NCBI RefSeq assembly: GCF_007993045.1
Contig: NZ_VOOR01000030.1
Coordinates: 1-64,000 of the forward strand
DNA length: 64,000 bases
Direction: 5' to 3'
Origin: Phaeodactylibacter luteus
Lineage (GTDB): Bacteria; Bacteroidota; Bacteroidia; Chitinophagales; Saprospiraceae
The notes below the pieces were generated by a model that saw only the letters and a list, made by a program, of their open reading frames with translations, ran no database searches and had not been told where the DNA came from. Of this stretch, positions 60,400 through 64,000 are shown one piece after another. The position numbers and the translations under genes were made by a program. Numbering within the stretch: the stretch's first letter is position 1; every line of letters begins with the position of its first letter.

Positions 60400-60577
60400 G
60401 GGCGAAATCCAGATTATCGTTTTGGGGCCTGCCCCTGCCAGCGGGCAGGTGCCGCTATGCTCCGGGGCTCGCTGTCCGCTCGGCCCTATCGGGCTTACAC
60501 CCCTTCGCAGCGCTAGGCCAATGCCAGGCTGTAAAGCCCGAAAAGCATAACCGCCTGCGATATTTTGGTTTGCGCCC
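60400..60577 (+). repeat. Family-A hairpin repeat, copy A9 (reference copy, perfect duplication)
   Basis: This 178-bp element has ends GGGCGAAATCCAGATTATCG and, on the other strand, GGGCGCAAACCAAAATATCG. AGGTTAAC occurs immediately on both sides (60392-60399 and 60578-60585), a perfect 8-bp direct repeat. The core is typical: ggggcctgcccctgcc, ggcaggtgccgctatgctcc, gctcggccctatcgggc and cgcagcgctaggccaatgcc. It contains no coding capacity for a transposase. With the following terminator it accounts for the gap 60392-60724. Confidence 0.93.
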
Positions 60578-60620
60578 AGGTTAACCGCGCTTTTTGCTTT
60601 TGGCTTTGCCAAAAGTATTC

Positions 60621-60662
60621 AGGAGGAAGCAGCCGAAAACGGCTGCTTCCTCCTATTTTTTT
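60621..60662 (+). terminator. Strong terminator between the coiled-coil and OmpA genes
   Basis: A perfect 15-bp stem, aggaggaagcagccg / cggctgcttcctcct, with an aaaa loop is followed by a run of seven T. A9 lies between this terminator and the gene it probably served, so A9 would be transcribed with the coiled-coil gene. Confidence 0.9.
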
Positions 60663-60694
60663 GAAGGGCACCTTTATTTGGCAGTGGACTCTTT

Positions 60695-60702
60695 TATCTT
60701 TG
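60695..60702 (+). promoter_or_regulatory. -7 element of the OmpA lipoprotein gene
   Basis: TATCTTTG matches TAnnTTTG. It lies 5 nt before the ATG at 60707 but 22 nt before the ATG at 60725, so it favours the second Met as the translation start. Confidence 0.5.
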
Positions 60703-60724
60703 CAAAATGACCAGCTGTACCGTT

Positions 60725-61594
60725 ATGTCCCGTCTTGCCCTCTTTATTTTCTTGGCCTTATCGCTGAGTGCCTGTGTGAGCAAAAAGAAATACTTGGCAG
60801 GGCAGGCGGCCGCTGCTTTTATAGCCGATAGCTTAAGCACGAGGCTGAAGGCTGCAGAAGCCCTCGTCTATCAATTGCGGTTGGACACTGCCGAGCGCAG
60901 GGGAGAAAATACGGCCTTGCTGCAGTCGCAAGCCAATTATCAGGAGCGGATCATCCGTTTGGATGATGAAGTGGAGCGTTTGCAGCAGGAGCTCCGGAAA
61001 GAAGTCAAGGGCCTAGATGCCAACATACAGGCACGCGATGCAATAATTGAAGCCCAGAAAGCACGCCTGTCTAAAATAGAAGCTTTGCTCAACCTACAGG
61101 ACAGTGTGCTGGGAGAAATGGCCAGGCAGCTGCAAGATACGCTGCCCAAGCTGGATTCCACCGCCTTCACTATAGAGGTCAGCAATCATCAGCTAGTCCT
61201 AGGGGTATTCGCCGATTACCTCTTTGCCCCCGGCAGTACGAGCAAGCTACAGCCCGAAGCCGACTCTTTTCTGCAGGTCATTTGCCCCATACTACAGCTG
61301 CAGCCCGGGCTCGATATAGAAGTCTTAGGGCATACCAACAATGAGCCCCTACGCCGCAGCAGCATTGACAGCAAGTGGGAGTACAGCGCTATGCGCGCCG
61401 CTACCCTGGCCAACCGTATGGCCCGGGACTATGAGGTGAGCAGCAGCCGGATAAAAGCTGCCGGAAAGGGGGATTTTGCCCCTAAGGCTTCCAATGCAAC
61501 CCCTGAAGGCCGCCGGCTCAACCACCGCATCGAATGGGTGGTAGGACAAGGGCACGCCCGCTTTCTGAGAGACCTCCGCCGGCTGCTGGAGTAG
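60725..61594 (+). CDS. OmpA-like peptidoglycan-binding lipoprotein
   Basis: The 289 residues start at MSRLALFIFLALSLSACVSKK, a lipoprotein signal with Cys at about 17. A coiled-coil region (about 40-140) is followed by an OmpA C-terminal domain (about 155-270; DYLFAPGSTSKLQPEADSFL, IEVLGHTNNEPL, RIKAAGKGDFAPKASNATPEGRRLNHRIE). The final NxxxGRRLNxRIE motif binds diaminopimelate in peptidoglycan. It probably links the outer membrane to the wall. An ATG at 60707 is in frame but would give a short pre-sequence and lies 5 nt from a promoter element, so I prefer 60725. Confidence 0.9.
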   Translation: MSRLALFIFLALSLSACVSKKKYLAGQAAAAFIADSLSTRLKAAEALVYQLRLDTAERRGENTALLQSQANYQERIIRLDDEVERLQQELRKEVKGLDANIQARDAIIEAQKARLSKIEALLNLQDSVLGEMARQLQDTLPKLDSTAFTIEVSNHQLVLGVFADYLFAPGSTSKLQPEADSFLQVICPILQLQPGLDIEVLGHTNNEPLRRSSIDSKWEYSAMRAATLANRMARDYEVSSSRIKAAGKGDFAPKASNATPEGRRLNHRIEWVVGQGHARFLRDLRRLLE

Positions 61595-61875
61595 CAGGCC
61601 TTGCGTCTGAGAAGTGTAAAAAGCCAGAAAAATGTTGGCAGCAGGTATGAAATCTGGCTTATCTTTCCGTTAATACCTATAGCGAATCATAAAACCCGGA
61701 GCGCTGAACGGCGGCTTCCCGTAAGATGTCTTCATGCGGCGCTCCTGCTACTACGTTTATGTTTGGAGCAAAATCAAAGGGATACAGCCAAACTACACCT
61801 CCAATCATACGCCTGGGTATTAACGATGGCAGCCTTTAGCCCTTAGCGGCTGTGCTGCCGGATAAACTATGAACA

Positions 61876-62769
61876 ATGCAAAAAACAGTTTGCCTGGTTA
61901 CCGGCGCAGGGTCGGGGCTGGGGTATGCAGTAGCCCGGGGCGCCGCCCGGGAAGGCGCAGCGGTGATTATGATGTGCTCCAACGAGCGCAGAGCCAAGAA
62001 AGCCCGTGTGAAACTAATCGCAGAAAGCCAGAACCCAGACATCGACCTGGTCCTCGTCGACTGGTCATCACAACAGGACATCCGGCGGGCTGCAGAAACC
62101 ATCCAAGACCGGTATCCTTGTATCGACCTCCTCTTCAATTTAGCGGAAGCTTACTTCCCTTTGCGCAAACTTACCGAAGACGGCATAGAGCGCAACTTCG
62201 CTTACAACGTCCTTGCCCCTTTTCTGCTGGTCAATGAGCTCAGTGACACACTGATAGCAGCTGACGGGGCCCGCATCTTCAACCTCACTCATGAATCGCA
62301 CCGCATTGGTTCGGTCAATTTCCGCAGCCCGGGGCTAAAGCATAGTTTCAACCTCAGAGATGCGCAGCGGCAGGTTGCACTGGCCCGCGTAAGCTGGACC
62401 TACGAGCTCGACTACCGGCTGGCGGGCACAGGCGTGGTAACTCATGCTTTTGCCACAGGCGCGGTGCATCCGGCTGCCCTACAGCAAGTGCCGCGTTTTA
62501 TGCGCTGGTCTGTACGCCTTGCTACCCGTTTGTGGGAACGGCAGGAACCTGGCACAACAGATACGCTTATGCGCATGGCATTCTCAGCAGATTATGCAGA
62601 AGTGACCGGAAAGTACCTTTACCAAGGCCAAATGGTCAAGTCTTCCCCCATAACTTATAATGACTCCTACAACAACCGTTTGTGGGAGCTGTGCGAAAAG
62701 CACACCTACAGCACCCTCACTACAGCTATGGACCTACAGGAAATGCTGGCCACTATCGACCTCGAATAA
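61876..62769 (+). CDS. Short-chain dehydrogenase-like protein with lost catalytic residues
   Basis: The 297 residues have a Rossmann fold with cofactor loop TGAGSGLG (about 9-16). The NNAG motif is replaced by FNLAEAY. Where retinol-dehydrogenase-type SDRs have YxxSK, the aligned segment reads AQRQVALARVSW, so both catalytic Tyr and Lys are missing. The preceding Ser region reads FNLTHESH. The fold and cofactor site may work as a binding unit, but oxidoreductase activity of the usual kind is unlikely. The end overlaps the next, convergent gene by 17 nt. Confidence 0.8.
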   Translation: MQKTVCLVTGAGSGLGYAVARGAAREGAAVIMMCSNERRAKKARVKLIAESQNPDIDLVLVDWSSQQDIRRAAETIQDRYPCIDLLFNLAEAYFPLRKLTEDGIERNFAYNVLAPFLLVNELSDTLIAADGARIFNLTHESHRIGSVNFRSPGLKHSFNLRDAQRQVALARVSWTYELDYRLAGTGVVTHAFATGAVHPAALQQVPRFMRWSVRLATRLWERQEPGTTDTLMRMAFSADYAEVTGKYLYQGQMVKSSPITYNDSYNNRLWELCEKHTYSTLTTAMDLQEMLATIDLE

Positions 62770-64000
62770 GCCGCTTTTTTCTAGGCATCACCAGCCAGCC
62801 TATAGCGATAAGCAGGGCTATAGCGAGCAGAATCCAACGGATCAGGGGCTGCCCGTCTACTGGCTCAGGAGCGGTTGCCCCTGGAGCACCGATTAAGGAA
62901 AAGCTATGCCCATCCACTATTTGCAATGCAGTGGCAAGAGGGGTGCCAGACTGTACTTCGGACAAGAGTGCGAGATCGGCCTGAGAGCTGGGGCACTGCG
63001 CTGTGCTGTAAGCGATTTGAGAGTAGCCCTCATCCCATGCCTGTAGCAATTCCGCTGGCGCTGTAAAAGGCATGAGCAGGCTGGCCTTTTTGGTCTGGCC
63101 GCCCAGCCGCTGCAGTAGGGAGTCTGTGGCAGCGGGGCTGGTTATGATGGTCTGAGCGGTTTGGCCGGCAGTGGTCAAGGGCTGAGCTGCTGCTGCACCT
63201 GACGCCATCCATTCCGGGCAGGCTGTGTACATCCGGGCGGAGGAAGTTGGCAGTGCCCTTGGGGCCTGGGCATCAGGCAGGAAATAATAAAAACATGGCA
63301 TGCTCTTATCCTTTGCTGGCTTTGGCCTGCGAACGGCAGCGATAAAATCCTCGGCAGAAAAGTGGGTGTATATCCCGATCTGTGTGGCCGCTCCGTTCTG
63401 CCCATCTGCCAACAACTGCTTAAATGGGAAGTGCCATAGCCCTTGATCAGGCAGCAGCCAAATGTTTTGCTGAAGAGCAGAAGTGTCCCAGCCGGGCAGC
63501 AGCAGAGCAGCCTGTCCGGCTGATAGCTCTTTCTCCCCCCGGCTCAGCTTATGGACAAACAATGATGGCTGTTCGGAAAAATGGACAACGCTCAGCGCTT
63601 TCCCATCGGACCAGTAGCCATACCCCCAGGCATGGTTGGCGGAAAGGCTTTCCAAGAAAGTTTTGAGAGCTGGCAATGGCTGGCCAAGGTGCTCTTGCTG
63701 CCATTGCCCCCATTTTTCTGTGATTTCTCTACTCGCCCGAAAGCCAGGATACTGAAGCTGGCCCGCCAGCCATTGGTAAGCAACAGGAGGCAGCGCCCGT
63801 TCCTGCCTCATTAAGGTAGCCATTATCCACTTTCCCCTTATCATCCATTCTGCGGCGATCTCCTCGCTCTCTGTGCGCTGCGTTTGTTGCCGTTGAAGGG
63901 CCATTGCCGCAAAAGCGGCCTGCAGCAGGCCCGGCAATTCGCGTTTGAGCCAGTGCCTTTGGTCTGGCTGAACGGGATACTGAAGCCATTGCAGTGCGGT
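62753..64000 (-). CDS. CHAT-like membrane-anchored protein, catalytic residues absent (runs off the window)
   Basis: The frame is open from the window edge, so the N-terminus is missing. The visible 415 residues resemble Bacteroidota CHAT-domain proteins: LPALKTFLESLSANHAWGYGYWSDGKAL corresponds to the strand-rich entry region, IWLLPDQGLWHFPFKQLL to the IPDGxLxxLPFxxL motif, and AATDSLLQRLGGQ to the ATxxxFL helix. A C-terminal anchor (PLIRWILLAIALLIAIGWL) ends the chain, as in that family. The catalytic His region reads LLMPFTAP instead of LHxATHA, and no Ser/Ala-Cys-x-T motif follows. It may be an inactive CHAT relative. Upstream TPR repeats are expected outside the window. Confidence 0.55.
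   Translation of the reverse strand, partial: TALQWLQYPVQPDQRHWLKRELPGLLQAAFAAMALQRQQTQRTESEEIAAEWMIRGKWIMATLMRQERALPPVAYQWLAGQLQYPGFRASREITEKWGQWQQEHLGQPLPALKTFLESLSANHAWGYGYWSDGKALSVVHFSEQPSLFVHKLSRGEKELSAGQAALLLPGWDTSALQQNIWLLPDQGLWHFPFKQLLADGQNGAATQIGIYTHFSAEDFIAAVRRPKPAKDKSMPCFYYFLPDAQAPRALPTSSARMYTACPEWMASGAAAAQPLTTAGQTAQTIITSPAATDSLLQRLGGQTKKASLLMPFTAPAELLQAWDEGYSQIAYSTAQCPSSQADLALLSEVQSGTPLATALQIVDGHSFSLIGAPGATAPEPVDGQPLIRWILLAIALLIAIGWLVMPRKKRLIRGR

Noticed and set aside
1-64000. tRNA genes, CRISPR arrays, prophage or integrative-element genes
   Set aside because: No T-loop consensus with cloverleaf context, no regularly spaced direct repeats, and no integrase, transposase or phage structural gene was found by reading.

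Overview
The window looks like chromosomal DNA from a marine-type member of the Bacteroidota, most likely the Saprospiria (Lewinella/Phaeodactylibacter-like). The reasons are a type IX secretion (T9SS) C-terminal sorting domain on a 2273-residue surface protein, a DUF5687 ABC permease, a beta-propeller sensor histidine kinase, a serB-serA fusion, weak Shine-Dalgarno sequences, and several TAnnTTTG -7 promoter elements. The genus is inference. There is no rRNA, tRNA, CRISPR array, prophage, transposase gene or biosynthetic cluster.

Layout. 1-10 kb: edge of a secreted protein gene, a small HTH gene, thrS, a T9SS-tail protein, lpxD, a cold-shock protein, an ABC exporter pair and the serB-serA fusion. 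10-21 kb: DUF2202 lipoprotein, ECF sigma factor with a membrane partner, a very large SNF2 helicase, an Xaa-Pro aminopeptidase, a LysE exporter, a CBS pair and a tandem Usp protein. 21-30 kb: a ComEA-like and ComEC competence pair, a degenerate MtfA-like protein, an acyltransferase-cNMP fusion, and an LpoB / COG3014 / outer-membrane gene group. 30-37 kb: RlmI-like methyltransferase, then amidase, M14 peptidase, Na+/solute symporter and DUF3089 lipoprotein, which reads as peptide or amide scavenging. 37-51 kb: LuxR-type response regulator convergent with a giant propeller kinase, DedA, HMA, TPR and membrane proteins, a VWA protein, a BASS transporter, an Hpt protein and an NtrC-type regulator. 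51-64 kb: a giant T9SS/dockerin/cohesin-like adhesin-type protein, ClpS, a peroxiredoxin, a coiled-coil membrane protein, an OmpA lipoprotein, a degenerate SDR and a degenerate CHAT-like protein running off the edge.

The main discovery is in the intergenic DNA. Two families of small non-coding mobile-element-like repeats (MITE-like) are interspersed through the window. Family A has nine recognisable copies. Full copies are about 180-220 bp, carry terminal inverted repeats of the type GGGCGNAAACC, and contain three tandem hairpins whose stems are conserved while their loops vary in sequence and length. Three copies are bounded by 8-bp direct repeats (two perfect, one 7/8). Family B has three members with GAGC.T.TTGGG-type inverted ends and 3-bp TTA/TAA duplications. 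One B element sits inside an A element. Many elements lie at or within about 10 nt of stop codons: a B element spans the response-regulator stop (TAA restored to TAG), a B element abuts the lpoB stop, and an A element supplies the last codon and stop of the VWA gene. No transposase is present, so any mobility would be in trans.
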